A stretch of DNA of 47,050 nucleotides from Thioalkalivibrio nitratireducens (GCA_011390385.1 JAABSN010000004.1:1-47050), one strand, 5' to 3'. Shown: positions 36,073-45,288, numbered from the stretch's first letter. Notes: generated by a model from the sequence alone, not told the origin. Numbers and translations are program-made.

Positions 36073-36690
36073 ATGCGCGCCACCGTCGTCACAATCCACG
36101 GATGGCACATGACCGGATTGGAGATGCTGCTGCTTCGGCGGCGTCTGCGCAAGCGAGGGTTCGAGGTGCGCGCCTTCCGCTACGCGTCGCGTCGGGAAAC
36201 GCCGGAACAGGCGGCGCGCAGACTGGCCGCTTACCTTGACCGCGTGCCAGGTGATGTCGTGCACCTGGTTGCACACAGTCTTGGCGGTATGGTCGTGCGG
36301 CATCTGTTCGCGCTCGCGCCGGTACAGCGTCCGGGACGCATCGTGATGCTGGGTTCCGCGCTGGCCGGGAGCCTCGTCGCGGCGCGGGTCGCGCGCCATT
36401 CGCTGGGGCGCTGGTGGCTCGGTGCGGCACTCGAACGCGGGCTGCTGGGGGGCAGCCCGACGTTACACGGACGTGGTGTCGGCATGATCGCCGGCAACCG
36501 CGGCTTCGGTTTGGGTAGTCTGGTCCCCGGTGCGCTGAGTCGCCCGCACGATGGAACCGTCGCGGTTGTGGAGACCGAGGCTCCGGATGTCTTCCGGCAC
36601 CTGCAGGTCCCCTACGGGCATTTCGGTCTTCTGATCGCCCGGCCGGTGGCCGATGCCGTCGCGGATTTTCTCGAGCGCGGCGAGTTCTGA
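36073..36690 (+). CDS. Alpha/beta hydrolase (lipase/esterase-like)
   Basis: A 205-residue alpha/beta hydrolase. The oxyanion strand is VVTIHGWHMTG, the nucleophile elbow AHSLGG (Ser69), and the acid and base are most likely Asp160 (RPHDGTVAV) and His183 (YGHFGLL). The fold resembles small PGAP1-like/lipase class proteins in which 'HSLGG' is followed by a GTVAV acid loop. No signal peptide is present, so it is cytoplasmic. It starts 14 bases after aspS and is likely co-transcribed. Substrate unknown. Confidence 0.88.
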   Translation: MRATVVTIHGWHMTGLEMLLLRRRLRKRGFEVRAFRYASRRETPEQAARRLAAYLDRVPGDVVHLVAHSLGGMVVRHLFALAPVQRPGRIVMLGSALAGSLVAARVARHSLGRWWLGAALERGLLGGSPTLHGRGVGMIAGNRGFGLGSLVPGALSRPHDGTVAVVETEAPDVFRHLQVPYGHFGLLIARPVADAVADFLERGEF

Positions 36691-36802
36691 CCGTGCTGCC
36701 GGTTGCGGCTGCTGCCTGCGGATGTGGCAACCACGGGGAACCCGGGTAAACTGGCAATGCGCGACAGAAAACCTTCATTTACAGCGTAATACGGGATAGA
36801 CG

Positions 36803-37543
36803 ATGGCCGGTCATAGCAAATGGGCGAATATCCAGCATCGCAAGAATGCTCAGGATGCAAAGCGCGGCAAGCTGTTCACCAAGCTGATTCGCGAGATCAC
36901 CGTGGCAGCCCGCGCCGGAGGCTCGGACGCCGCTTCGAATCCACGTCTGCGCCTTGCGACCGACAAGGCGCTTGCCGCGAACATGACCCGCGATACCATT
37001 GACCGGGCGGTCAAGCGTGGTGCCGGAGAACTCGAGGGCGTCAACTACGAGGAAATACGCTACGAGGGCTACGGCCCCGGCGGGGCGGCGATTCTGGTCG
37101 ACTGCATGACCGACAACCGCAACCGGACCGTCGCCGAGATCCGTCACGCGTTCACCAAAATGGGTGGGAATCTGGGTACGGATGGGTCGGTGGCGTATCT
37201 GTTCGACAAGAAGGGCGTGATCGGCTTTCCGGCCGGCATGGACGAGGAGGCCGTGATGGAGGCGGCGCTGGAAGGCGGGGCCGAAGACGTGGTGGTGGAT
37301 GACGACGGTGCCATCGAGGTGATCACCGATCCTGACAGTTTCGACACGGTGGTGGGCGCGCTTCGTGAATGCGGCCTGGAACCGGAGAACGCGGAGGTCA
37401 CCATGCGTGCGGACACCGCGGCGCCGCTGGACGACGAAACCTCGCAGTCGGTACTGAAGCTGCTGGAGTTGCTCGACGACCTCGACGATGTCCAGAACGT
37501 GTTCACCAACGCTGATTTCCCCGAATCCGTGACCGGCGGCTGA
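36803..37543 (+). CDS. yebC: YebC/PmpR-family protein
   Basis: A 246-residue member of the YebC/TACO1 family, with the typical [17 protein letters not shown] start and the [26 protein letters not shown] segment. Family members were annotated as transcription regulators and are now known to aid translation of difficult (for example proline-rich) stretches. It directly precedes ruvC by 5 bases, the standard gammaproteobacterial order. Confidence 0.96.
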   Translation: MAGHSKWANIQHRKNAQDAKRGKLFTKLIREITVAARAGGSDAASNPRLRLATDKALAANMTRDTIDRAVKRGAGELEGVNYEEIRYEGYGPGGAAILVDCMTDNRNRTVAEIRHAFTKMGGNLGTDGSVAYLFDKKGVIGFPAGMDEEAVMEAALEGGAEDVVVDDDGAIEVITDPDSFDTVVGALRECGLEPENAEVTMRADTAAPLDDETSQSVLKLLELLDDLDDVQNVFTNADFPESVTGG

Positions 37544-37548
37544 GACGG

Positions 37549-38061
37549 ATGCGCATCCTCGGCGTCGACCCCGGCTCCCGCGTGACCGGATTCGCCGTGG
37601 TGGATGCCCAGGGGCATCGGCTGCAGGCCTGCGGTTTTGGCGTGATTCGTCCCGGTGATGGCGAGCTGCCCGAACGTCTGGGCGAAATCTTTGCGGGCGT
37701 GGCCCGGGTCATTGCCGAGTTGGAACCCGCGGCGTTGGCGATCGAGTCGGTATTCCTGGCCAGAAACGCCCAGTCCGCCTTGAAGCTGGGACAGGCCCGC
37801 GGTGCCGCGATCTGCGCAGCGACCCAGGCCGGATTGCCCGTATTCGAGTACGCACCGCGGGCGGTCAAGCTGGCTGTGGTCGGTAGCGGACGTGCGGAAA
37901 AGGTTCAGGTGCAGCATATGATGCGGCAGATCCTGCAGATTGCCGAGCCGTTGACTGCCGATGCCGCGGACGCGTTGGCGGTGGCCGTGTGTCATGCCCA
38001 TACGCACCAGACGCGTGGGTATGCAGGCCGCCATCTGGCGATGCTGGCTGGGCGTTCATGA
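37549..38061 (+). CDS. ruvC: Holliday junction resolvase RuvC
   Basis: A 170-residue RuvC. The four acidic catalytic residues are visible: Asp in LGVDPGSRVTG, Glu in LAIESVF, and the Asp pair in ADAADALAVAVCHAH. It cleaves Holliday junctions symmetrically in complex with RuvAB. Its stop overlaps the ruvA start (ATGA at 38058-38061). Confidence 0.97.
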   Translation: MRILGVDPGSRVTGFAVVDAQGHRLQACGFGVIRPGDGELPERLGEIFAGVARVIAELEPAALAIESVFLARNAQSALKLGQARGAAICAATQAGLPVFEYAPRAVKLAVVGSGRAEKVQVQHMMRQILQIAEPLTADAADALAVAVCHAHTHQTRGYAGRHLAMLAGRS

Positions 38062-38657
38062 TCGCCCGGCTCGAAGGAACCCTGTGCGCGCGCGAGCTCC
38101 AGAATGTTCTGGTCGACGTTGGCGGGGTTGGTTACGAGATCGAGGTGCCGCTGTCGACACTGGCCAGCCTGCCGGAAACCGGAACTTCCGTTGTGCTGTT
38201 CACTCATCTGGTGGTGCGGGAGGACGCGCACGTACTGTTCGGTTTCCTGCGCTCCCGGGATCGTGATCTGTTCCGTCGCCTGATTCGGGTGAACGGCATT
38301 GGCGCCCGACTGGCGCTGGCGATGCTTTCGACCATGGCCGCCGATGAACTGGCTGGCCATATCACCGGCGGCAACGTCGCCGCGCTGACCCGGGTTCCGG
38401 GTATCGGCAAGCGGACTGCTGAGCGGATCGTGCTGGAGCTCGGCGAGCGGTTGACCGAGCTCGGTTTCGGGGCGGGCGCCGGTGCTGACGGCGACGCACG
38501 GCCGGGGCGAGGGATCGATCGGGAGGCTGCGGCCGCCCTTGAAGCGCTGGGCTACCGAGCAGCAGATGCCGAGCGCATGCTCGCGGCCGTGCGTGGTCAG
38601 GCCGAAACGACCGAGACGCTGGTGCGCCTGGCCTTGAGGGCCACTTTGCGTTCCTGA
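38058..38657 (+). CDS. ruvA: Holliday junction branch-migration subunit RuvA
   Basis: A 199-residue RuvA. Domain I begins MIARLEGTL (about 1-65); helix-hairpin-helix motifs occur around LIRVNGIGARLALAML and ALTRVPGIGKRTAERIVLEL; the C-terminal domain III (EAAAALEALGYRAADAERML) binds RuvB. It tetramerises on the junction and loads RuvB. Start ATG 38058 replaces the longer frame inside ruvC. Confidence 0.97.
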   Translation: MIARLEGTLCARELQNVLVDVGGVGYEIEVPLSTLASLPETGTSVVLFTHLVVREDAHVLFGFLRSRDRDLFRRLIRVNGIGARLALAMLSTMAADELAGHITGGNVAALTRVPGIGKRTAERIVLELGERLTELGFGAGAGADGDARPGRGIDREAAAALEALGYRAADAERMLAAVRGQAETTETLVRLALRATLRS

Positions 38658-38662
38658 AGGTG

Positions 38663-38693
38663 CCCGGTTCGATTTTTTTCCATTGAACCCGGG
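38663..38693 (+). promoter_or_regulatory. Stem-loop with T-run in the ruvA-ruvB gap
   Basis: CCCGGTTC (38663-38670) pairs with GAACCCGGG (38685-38693; one base bulged). The loop contains seven T in a row (38673-38679). It lies between ruvA and ruvB and could be an attenuator or a partial terminator; the T-run is in the loop and not after the stem, so classical termination is unlikely. Confidence 0.35.
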
Positions 38694-38728
38694 TGTCAAC
38701 TGCAACCTCTTGGGGTCATACTGTGAAC

Positions 38729-39778
38729 ATGGAGTCCCGTCTGGTCGACATGCAGCGCCTCCCGGAAGACGGAGGCGTCGAGACGAGCCTGCGTCCCCTG
38801 CGTCTGGCCGATTTTTCCGGACAGCCCCGTGCGGTCGAGCAGATGGACCTCTTCATTCGTGCTGCACGCGGGCGTGGCGAAGCGCTGGACCATACGCTGG
38901 TGGCGGGACCGCCGGGTCTGGGCAAGACCACCCTTGCGCACATCATCGCGCACGAACTCGGAGTGGGTCTGCGGCAGACGTCCGGACCCGTGCTGGAGCG
39001 GGCCGGCGATCTGGCGGCGATTCTCACTGCGCTCGAACCGCGGGATGTGCTTTTCGTCGACGAGATTCACCGCCTGCCGACCGTCGTCGAGGAAGTGCTT
39101 TACCCGGCGCTCGAGGATTTTCAGCTGGATATCATGATCGGCGAGGGGCCGGCGGCACGGTCGATCAAGCTCGACCTCCCGCCGTTCACACTGGTGGGGG
39201 CAACGACCCGCGCGGGTCTGCTGACGGCGCCGTTGCGCGACCGGTTCGGTATCGTACAGCGGCTGGAACACTACAATGTCGAGGATCTGTCCGGTATCGT
39301 GCGGCGTGCCGCCACTTTGCTGAAAGTGGGTGTTGAGCCAGGGGGCGCGCTGGAAATCGCCCGCCGCGCGCGCGGAACGCCGCGGCTGGCCAACCGTCTG
39401 CTGCGACGGGTCCGCGATTTCGCGCAGGTCCGTGCCGATGGTTTCATCTCGGGCCAGGTGGCTGCCGAGGCGCTGGATCTTCTCGCGATCGACGCGGCGG
39501 GGCTGGATGCCCAGGATCGGCGCTTGCTGGAGGTGCTGGTGGAGAAATTCGATGGTGGCCCGGTGGGAGTCGAGAGCCTGGCCACGGCCTTGAACGAGGA
39601 CCGGGGAACGCTCGAGGATGTGGTGGAGCCGTTCCTGATCCAGCAGGGTTATCTGATGCGGACCCCGCGTGGGCGGCAGGCCACGCGACAGACGTTCCTG
39701 CTGCTGGGCTTGCCGGAGCGGGTTTTGGCGCGCCCCGACCTCTTCACGCCGCCTGCCGGACCGCAAGGGACGGATTGA
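38729..39778 (+). CDS. ruvB: Holliday junction helicase RuvB
   Basis: A 349-residue AAA+ motor. Walker A is GPPGLGKTT; Walker B is [10 protein letters not shown]; sensor I is in [10 protein letters not shown]; the arginine-finger region [13 protein letters not shown] and the winged-helix domain end ([13 protein letters not shown]) are intact. It drives branch migration on RuvA-bound junctions. I take ATG 38729 as start, giving an N-terminus of E. coli-like length; ATG 38750 and GTG 38693 are alternatives. Its stop overlaps the ybgC start (TGATG). Confidence 0.97.
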   Translation: MESRLVDMQRLPEDGGVETSLRPLRLADFSGQPRAVEQMDLFIRAARGRGEALDHTLVAGPPGLGKTTLAHIIAHELGVGLRQTSGPVLERAGDLAAILTALEPRDVLFVDEIHRLPTVVEEVLYPALEDFQLDIMIGEGPAARSIKLDLPPFTLVGATTRAGLLTAPLRDRFGIVQRLEHYNVEDLSGIVRRAATLLKVGVEPGGALEIARRARGTPRLANRLLRRVRDFAQVRADGFISGQVAAEALDLLAIDAAGLDAQDRRLLEVLVEKFDGGPVGVESLATALNEDRGTLEDVVEPFLIQQGYLMRTPRGRQATRQTFLLLGLPERVLARPDLFTPPAGPQGTD

Positions 39779-40227
39779 TGCCGATGATGGCGTCGGCCTC
39801 GAATCCGGAACGCGCCGTGTTCGTGTGGCCGGTGCGGGTGTACTTCGAGGACACCGATGCCGGTGGCGTGGTGTACTACGCGAATTATCTGAAATTCATG
39901 GAGCGCGCGCGCACGGAATGGCTGCGCGAGCACGGTTTCGAACAGGATCGCCTGCGTGAGACGTCGGGTGTCCTGTTTGTGGTGCGCAGGGTGAATATTG
40001 AACTCAGACGGCCGGCGCGTTTCAACGACGCCCTCGCGGTGACCTGCAGGCCAACCGCGCTCGGCCGGGCCAGTCTCGACATGGCGCAGACGGTATCGCG
40101 GGGAACAACGGAACTCGCTGCGGCCAATATCCGTCTGGCTTGTGTGGACGCGGAACGTTTCGTGCCGGTGGCTATTCCGGCGCCGATACGGGCGGCGATC
40201 GAATCGGACCTAGGAGATGAACTGTGA
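39778..40227 (+). CDS. ybgC: YbgC acyl-CoA thioesterase (Tol-Pal associated)
   Basis: A 149-residue hotdog-fold thioesterase. The catalytic motif is YFEDTDAGGVVYYANYLKFMER in two parts (Asp of EDTDAGG), followed by RARTEWLREHGF. It hydrolyses acyl-CoA or acyl-ACP and is linked to membrane phospholipid metabolism. ATG 39778 overlaps the ruvB stop. It heads the tol gene cluster in the usual order. Confidence 0.95.
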   Translation: MPMMASASNPERAVFVWPVRVYFEDTDAGGVVYYANYLKFMERARTEWLREHGFEQDRLRETSGVLFVVRRVNIELRRPARFNDALAVTCRPTALGRASLDMAQTVSRGTTELAAANIRLACVDAERFVPVAIPAPIRAAIESDLGDEL

Positions 40228-40907
40228 GCGTTGACCTTTCCCTGTACCGGCTGATTGTGGATGCCAGTCTGATCGTGCAGTTGGTCATGGTGATCCTGGT
40301 GCTGGCCTCGGTGCTGTCGTGGCTGGTGATCCTGGTCAAGGCCCGCACCATCAAGCTCGCCCATCGGGCCTCCGATGACTTCGAGGAGCGCTTCTGGTCC
40401 GGAGTGGATCTTGCCCATCTCTATGACGGAATTCGACGCAAGGCGGACATGTCCGGGATGGAGCATGTCTTTTCCTCGGGTTTCAAGGAATTTCTTCGCG
40501 TCCGACAGCAGCCTGTGCAGGTCGTGGATGCCACGCACCGTTCGATGCGCGTGGCCATTGCTCGTGAAGGCGCAGACATGGAACGGTATCTGCAGTTTCT
40601 GGCCACGGTCGGGTCGACCAGCCCGTATATCGGGCTCTTCGGTACCGTCTGGGGGATCATGCACGCCTTCCTGGGCCTTTCCGGAGCGCAGCAGGCAACG
40701 CTGGCGATGGTGGCACCCGGTATTGCCGAGGCTCTGATCGCCACGGCGCTGGGGTTGTTCGCGGCGATCCCGGCCGTGATCGCCTACAACCGTTTCGCCA
40801 CCGATGTCGATCGGCTGATGGGCCGGCTGGAAAATTTCAGCGACGAGTTCGTGGCGCTGCTGGCGCGCCAGAGCACGGCGCGCCCCAACGGCGGCTCCCG
40901 GGAATAG
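40224..40907 (+). CDS. tolQ: TolQ proton-channel subunit
   Basis: A 227-residue ExbB/TolQ-family protein starting at GTG 40224, overlapping the ybgC stop (GTGA). Three membrane segments: LIVQLVMVILVLASVLSWLVI (about 15-37), VGSTSPYIGLFGTVWGIMHAF and IAEALIATALGLFAAIPAVIAY. With TolR it forms the pmf-driven motor that energises TolA for outer-membrane constriction during division. Confidence 0.97.
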   Translation: MSVDLSLYRLIVDASLIVQLVMVILVLASVLSWLVILVKARTIKLAHRASDDFEERFWSGVDLAHLYDGIRRKADMSGMEHVFSSGFKEFLRVRQQPVQVVDATHRSMRVAIAREGADMERYLQFLATVGSTSPYIGLFGTVWGIMHAFLGLSGAQQATLAMVAPGIAEALIATALGLFAAIPAVIAYNRFATDVDRLMGRLENFSDEFVALLARQSTARPNGGSRE

Positions 40908-40916
40908 GGCGGCGAG

Positions 40917-41369
40917 ATGGCGGAAATGTCACGACATAACAGGCGCCGCCTGCGCCGCCCGATCTCGCAGATCAACGTCGTGCCCTTCATCGACGTGATG
41001 CTGGTGCTGCTGATTATCTTCATGATCACGGCACCAATGCTGCAGCAGGGGGTCGAAGTCGATTTGCCGGAGGCCGAAGCGCAGGCGCTGGAGGCCGAAG
41101 GGCGGGTGGGAGAGCCGATCGTTGTGACGGTGACCGCTGCCGGTGTGATGAGCCTGAATCAGGGCCCATTTGTCAACGAACCGCTGGCGGGCCCGCAGTT
41201 GGTGGAAATCGTGCGGGATCTGCTGGCCGCGAAGCCCGATACCCAGGCCTACGTGCGGGGTGATCGGCAGGTGGACTACGGGCGTGTGATGGATGCCATG
41301 GTGGCGCTGCAGCACGCCGGCGCGGGTCGGGTCGGCCTCTTGACCGAGCCGCCCAGGGACGCGAATTGA
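40917..41369 (+). CDS. tolR: TolR motor subunit
   Basis: A 150-residue ExbD/TolR-family protein. The single membrane helix carries the essential aspartate (VVPFIDVMLVLLIIFMITAPM), followed by the periplasmic domain. ATG 40926 is an alternative start. It works with TolQ as the proton-coupled stator. Confidence 0.96.
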   Translation: MAEMSRHNRRRLRRPISQINVVPFIDVMLVLLIIFMITAPMLQQGVEVDLPEAEAQALEAEGRVGEPIVVTVTAAGVMSLNQGPFVNEPLAGPQLVEIVRDLLAAKPDTQAYVRGDRQVDYGRVMDAMVALQHAGAGRVGLLTEPPRDAN

Positions 41370-41388
41370 CGCGATCCGGGAGTCAGCC

Positions 41389-42432
41389 GTGTTCAGTCTG
41401 ATCTACCAGCATTTCGGCCGGCTGTTACTGGTCTCCCTGTTCCATGTCTTGCTGTTTGCTGCGCTGCTGCTGAATGTCTCGTTCCTGAGTCCACCGCTGG
41501 CCTCTTCCGCAGTCCAGTTCCAGACCGAAGCCGTCGAGGTGATCGAGGCGGTCGCGATGGACGTCGAAACGTTCGAACGTGTCGAGCGCGAAATCCGCGT
41601 CGCCGAGCAGGAGCGAATCGCCGCGGCGTTGCAGGAGGAAGAGGCGCGCCGGCGCGAGGAAGAGCGCCAGCGTCAGGAGGAACTGCGCCGCCAACAGGAA
41701 GAACAGCGCCAGCGCGAGGCCGAGGAAAGGGCTCGGCAGGAAGCGATTCGGGCAGCCGAGGAGGCGCGGCTCGAAGCGCAGCGCGTGGCCGAGGAGGCCC
41801 GCCGGATGGCCGAGGCGGAGCGTGCCCGGATCGAACAGGAACGACGCGAGATCGAGGCTGAACGCGCGCGAGTCGAGGCCGAGCGCAAAGCGGCCGAGGA
41901 AGAACGCCGTGCGGCCGAGGAAGCGCGCCGGATCGAGGAGGCCGAACGCAGGGAACGGGAAGCGGCGGAACGGCGCGAACGCGAGGCAGCGGAACAGCGC
42001 CGGGCAGAGGAAGAGGCACGCCGGCGCGAGGCGCAGGCGCGGGAACTGGAAGAGCAGCGTCGGCGCGAGCAGATGGAGCAGGAGCAGCGCCGGCTTGCGG
42101 CAGCCCGGGCGGAACGCGAGGCATCCGAACGGCGTTCGCGGGAGGACGCGTTGCGGCAGCAATATATCGCCGAGGTGCAGGCGACCGTGGAGCGGCGCTG
42201 GCGGAAACCCGATGGCATCCGGGGGTCGGATGAGGCCACGGTGCTCGTACGTATCAACCCGGACACCGGGCGGATCCTGAATTTCAATGTGGAACGGTGT
42301 TCCGGCGGCGCGGCCTTCTGCGAGTCGGTACGCCAGACCATGGATCGGTTGCAGTCTCTGCCCCGTCCGCCGGATGCCCAGGCGGTGCGGGGTGGTATCC
42401 GTATCTTTTTTGAGCCCGAAAGGGCTGGGTGA
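41389..42432 (+). CDS. tolA: TolA envelope-spanning protein
   Basis: A 347-residue TolA starting at GTG 41389. An inner-membrane anchor (about 11-33) is followed by a very long, uninterrupted helix (about 45-255) made almost wholly of Glu, Arg, Ala and Gln, such as EEERQRQEELRRQ. The C-terminal globular domain (about 260-347) has YIAEVQATVERRW and a Cys pair (NVERCSGGAAFCESV), which probably forms a disulfide. The domain contacts TolB and Pal. The central helix is unusually Arg-rich compared with the Lys/Ala-rich E. coli version and probably forms a single alpha-helix. Confidence 0.95.
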   Translation: MFSLIYQHFGRLLLVSLFHVLLFAALLLNVSFLSPPLASSAVQFQTEAVEVIEAVAMDVETFERVEREIRVAEQERIAAALQEEEARRREEERQRQEELRRQQEEQRQREAEERARQEAIRAAEEARLEAQRVAEEARRMAEAERARIEQERREIEAERARVEAERKAAEEERRAAEEARRIEEAERREREAAERREREAAEQRRAEEEARRREAQARELEEQRRREQMEQEQRRLAAARAEREASERRSREDALRQQYIAEVQATVERRWRKPDGIRGSDEATVLVRINPDTGRILNFNVERCSGGAAFCESVRQTMDRLQSLPRPPDAQAVRGGIRIFFEPERAG

Positions 42433-42438
42433 CGATCA

Positions 42439-43728
42439 ATGAAACAGAGAACTCTGCAGATCTGGTTATTGGGAATCCTGCTGCTGGCCACGGGACAGGC
42501 TTCGGCGGTGCTCGAGGTGACGGTGACCGAGGGCGTCACCGGGGCGATCCCGGTCGCCGTGACGCAGTTTGCCTGGGACGGCTCGGGGCAGGCTACCGAA
42601 GACGTGGGTCAGATCGTCGGCGCCAATCTGGCCCGCAGCGGGCTGTTCGACGTGCTGGCTCGGGAGCGATTGCCTCAGGCTCCGGACGGCCCCGATGGCT
42701 TCCTCGCCGAGAGTTGGGCGGCGGTCGGTGCCGAATATCTGGTGACCGGGCGCATGCGGCCCGACGGCGGGCAGGTGCTGGTCGAGTTCCATGTCTTCGA
42801 TGTGCTTGCGAATCAGCGGCTGGGTGGGTTCCGCATTCCGGTCCCGGCTGAAAGTCTGCGCCGGGGGGCGCACCGGGTGTCCGACATCGTCTACGAGCAG
42901 ATCACCGGTGACAAGGGTGCGTTCAGTGCGCGCATTGCCTATGTGGGTGTGACGGGTCGCGGCGAAGAGCGGCGTTTCAGTCTCGAGGTGGCCGACTCCG
43001 ACGGCGCGAACCCACGCACCCTGTATCGCTCGGACCAGCCGATCATGTCGCCGGAGTGGGCTCCGGGAGGGCGGGAACTCGTGTATGTGTCCTTCGAGAA
43101 CCGGCGTTCGGAGATTTTCCGGCACAATGTGGAAACCGGTGCTCGGAGCAGCCTCGCAAGTTTCTCCGGCATCAACAGCGCTCCAGCCTGGTCTCCGGAC
43201 GGAACGCGTCTGGCGATGACCCTTTCGCGCGACGGTACGCCGAACATCTACGTGATGGACATGGAGACCGGAGCGCTGACCCAGGTCACGCGCTCCAACG
43301 CGATCGATACCGAGCCGGCCTGGTCTCCGGACGGTCAGACACTCTACTTCACTTCCGACCGGGCGGGTTCGCCGCAGATCTACCAGATGCGGCTTCCGGG
43401 CGGCGCTGCACAGAGATTGACCTTCGAGGGGGCTTCGGCCGGTGCGGCCACGGTTGCGCCGGATGGCAAGTCGCTGGTGTATGTACAGGGTGGCCAGGGC
43501 GGGCTGCGTCTCGCGCGCATGGACCTGGAAAATCGGCGCGTGACCCTGCTGACCAGTGGTCGCTACGACAAGTCGCCCAGCTTTGCGCCGAACGGAAGCA
43601 TGATCATCTACTCGACCACGGACCGTGGTCGCGGGATACTGGGCAGCGTGAGCCGCGACGGGCGCGTGCACCAACGTCTGGCGGCACGATCGGGCGAGGT
43701 GCGCGAACCGTCCTGGTCGCCTCTTTGA
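42439..43728 (+). CDS. tolB: TolB periplasmic beta-propeller
   Basis: A 429-residue TolB. A signal peptide spans residues 1-23 (IWLLGILLLATGQASA), an N-terminal alpha/beta domain (about 30-165) follows, and then a six-bladed propeller with repeats PEWAPGGRELVY, PAWSPDGTRLAM, PAWSPDGQTLYF, APDGKSLVY, PSFAPNGSMIIY and PSWSPL. It cycles between Pal and TolA in the periplasm. It starts 6 bases after tolA. Confidence 0.97.
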   Translation: MKQRTLQIWLLGILLLATGQASAVLEVTVTEGVTGAIPVAVTQFAWDGSGQATEDVGQIVGANLARSGLFDVLARERLPQAPDGPDGFLAESWAAVGAEYLVTGRMRPDGGQVLVEFHVFDVLANQRLGGFRIPVPAESLRRGAHRVSDIVYEQITGDKGAFSARIAYVGVTGRGEERRFSLEVADSDGANPRTLYRSDQPIMSPEWAPGGRELVYVSFENRRSEIFRHNVETGARSSLASFSGINSAPAWSPDGTRLAMTLSRDGTPNIYVMDMETGALTQVTRSNAIDTEPAWSPDGQTLYFTSDRAGSPQIYQMRLPGGAAQRLTFEGASAGAATVAPDGKSLVYVQGGQGGLRLARMDLENRRVTLLTSGRYDKSPSFAPNGSMIIYSTTDRGRGILGSVSRDGRVHQRLAARSGEVREPSWSPL

Positions 43729-43770
43729 ACTCCCGTCCATTCCACCTGAACGCTTTTCGAGGACACATCG

Positions 43771-44331
43771 ATGAATACGACGATTCGTTGGGCTCTGGTT
43801 ATCCTGATGACCGGTTTGCTCGCGGCCTGTGCCCAGCCCAAGCGCGACCTGACCGAAGCCGAACGGCAGGCTGCGGAAGCGGCGGCGGCCGAGGCTGCCG
43901 CCGCGGACCAGGCCCGTCGCGACGCCGAGGCACGCGGGTTGGGTCCCGACCGTGAATTGCGCGCGGACCCGCTGGATGATCCGCAAAGCATGCTGGCTGA
44001 ACGACTGGTCTATTTCGACTTCGACCGTGACACGGTGCGGTCGGAATTCATTCCGATGCTCGAGGCGCATGCGCGCTACCTGTCTCAGAACCCCGGAGCA
44101 CGCCTGCGACTCGAAGGGCATACCGACGAACGGGGAACCCGTGAGTACAACCTGGCTCTCGGTGAGCGCCGCTCGCAGGCAGTACGCCGGATCATGACGC
44201 TGAACGGAGCCCGCGACACGCAGCTGGATGTGATCAGCTACGGTGAAGAGATGCCCGTGGCATTTACCCAGACGGAGGAGTCGTGGGCACGAAACCGCCG
44301 CGTGGAACTCGTTTATGAGGTGAGACGCTGA
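43771..44331 (+). CDS. pal: Pal peptidoglycan-associated lipoprotein
   Basis: A 186-residue outer-membrane lipoprotein. The lipobox LLAAC puts the lipidated Cys at residue 20; an Ala/Glu-rich linker (about 28-55) follows. The OmpA-like domain carries VYFDFDRDTV, LEGHTDERGTREYN and LGERRSQAVRRIM, with the peptidoglycan-binding Asp and Arg residues. It ties the outer membrane to the cell wall and interacts with TolB. Confidence 0.97.
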   Translation: MNTTIRWALVILMTGLLAACAQPKRDLTEAERQAAEAAAAEAAAADQARRDAEARGLGPDRELRADPLDDPQSMLAERLVYFDFDRDTVRSEFIPMLEAHARYLSQNPGARLRLEGHTDERGTREYNLALGERRSQAVRRIMTLNGARDTQLDVISYGEEMPVAFTQTEESWARNRRVELVYEVRR

Positions 44332-44345
44332 TCCAGCCGGTCAGC

Positions 44346-44373
44346 GGAGACCGGAAGCCGACCTCCGGTCTCC
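44346..44373 (+). terminator. Perfect stem-loop after pal
   Basis: A 10-base stem, GGAGACCGGA (44346-44355) with TCCGGTCTCC (44364-44373), and an 8-base loop, 15 bases after the pal stop. It is followed only by CTTGATC, so the U-run of an intrinsic terminator is poor. It is probably a partial terminator or an mRNA-stabilising hairpin that sets cpoB expression below pal. Confidence 0.6.
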
Positions 44374-44493
44374 CTTGATCTGCGGCGCGCCCTCCGGCGC
44401 TGACGCGGCGGTGATGGCGCATGGCTTTTTTCGTCCGGGGCTTGCATCGGGCGCGCTTTGTCTCGTGGACGACCTCTTCAGGAGCAAACCAGC

Positions 44494-45288
44494 ATGATCA
44501 TTCCCAGGTTGCCGGTCCGGTACCGGCGAAGTCGCCGATGGATCGAAGTCTCCGTCGCCCTCGGGATCTGCCTTGCAGCGCCCGGAGCATGGGCGCAACC
44601 GGCTTCCCCGATGGTCACCCAGCATCAACTGCAGGTCGTGGAGATGCGTCTGGAGCGTGTGGAGCGGCTGCTCGATTCCGGAGTGCTCACGGAGATGCTG
44701 CAGAACGTCGATGCTTTGCAGACCGAGGTGCGACAGTTGCGCGGGCAGGTGGAGGAGCTGGACCACGAGCTGCGCAATCTGCGCGCGCGCCAGCGCGATC
44801 AGTTCCGCAGCCTGGATGAACGGATGACGCGCGTCGAGAGGGAGGCTTCAGTCGAACGGGCTTCGGATCCGGAACCCATTCCGGAAGCAGGCGAAGCGCT
44901 CCCCCCGGCGAATGAGCAAAGGGCCTATGAAGCCGCCTTCGAATTACTGATGAGCGGTGACGATGACGCGGCGATTCCGAGGCTGGAGCGGTTCATGGAG
45001 CAGTACCCGGATGGCAGCTATTCCGCCAACGCGCTGTACTGGCTTGGCGAGGCCAAGTACGCGAACCGCGATTACGAGGCCGCACTCGTTGATTTCGAGG
45101 CGATTCGCTCGCGTTATGCGGATAGCGACAAGGCGGCCGATGCCCTGCTGAAGATCGGCTACTCGCACTTCGAGCTCGGAAATGCCGATCAGGCGCGGTC
45201 AGCCCTGGAACGGGTCGTTGCCGAATATCCGGGCACTACCCTTTCACGCCTGGCCCAGGATCGGCTCCGGCGTCTGAATGATCGATGA
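44494..45288 (+). CDS. cpoB: CpoB/YbgF cell division coordinator
   Basis: A 264-residue periplasmic protein. ATG 44494 is chosen over the upstream TTG because AGGAG lies 9-14 bases before it. The signal peptide ends near AWAQ (residue 35). A coiled coil (about 45-115; VEMRLERVERLL, QLRGQVEELDHELRNLRARQ) mediates trimerisation, and the C-terminal TPR repeats (YEAAFELLMSGD, ALYWLGEAKYANRDYEAA, LLKIGYSHFELGNADQA) bind TolA and PBP1B. Its stop overlaps queE (ATGA). Confidence 0.95.
   Translation: MIIPRLPVRYRRSRRWIEVSVALGICLAAPGAWAQPASPMVTQHQLQVVEMRLERVERLLDSGVLTEMLQNVDALQTEVRQLRGQVEELDHELRNLRARQRDQFRSLDERMTRVEREASVERASDPEPIPEAGEALPPANEQRAYEAAFELLMSGDDDAAIPRLERFMEQYPDGSYSANALYWLGEAKYANRDYEAALVDFEAIRSRYADSDKAADALLKIGYSHFELGNADQARSALERVVAEYPGTTLSRLAQDRLRRLNDR

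Noticed and set aside
41620..42130. Repetitive DNA that could look like tandem repeats or a CRISPR array
   Set aside because: It is coding sequence for the Glu/Arg-rich TolA helix; no constant repeat and spacer pattern.
42466..44121. 551-codon minus-strand open frame across tolB and pal
   Set aside because: It is antisense to two certain genes, has low-complexity His/Arg/Gln-rich content and no ribosome site; a by-product of high GC codon use.
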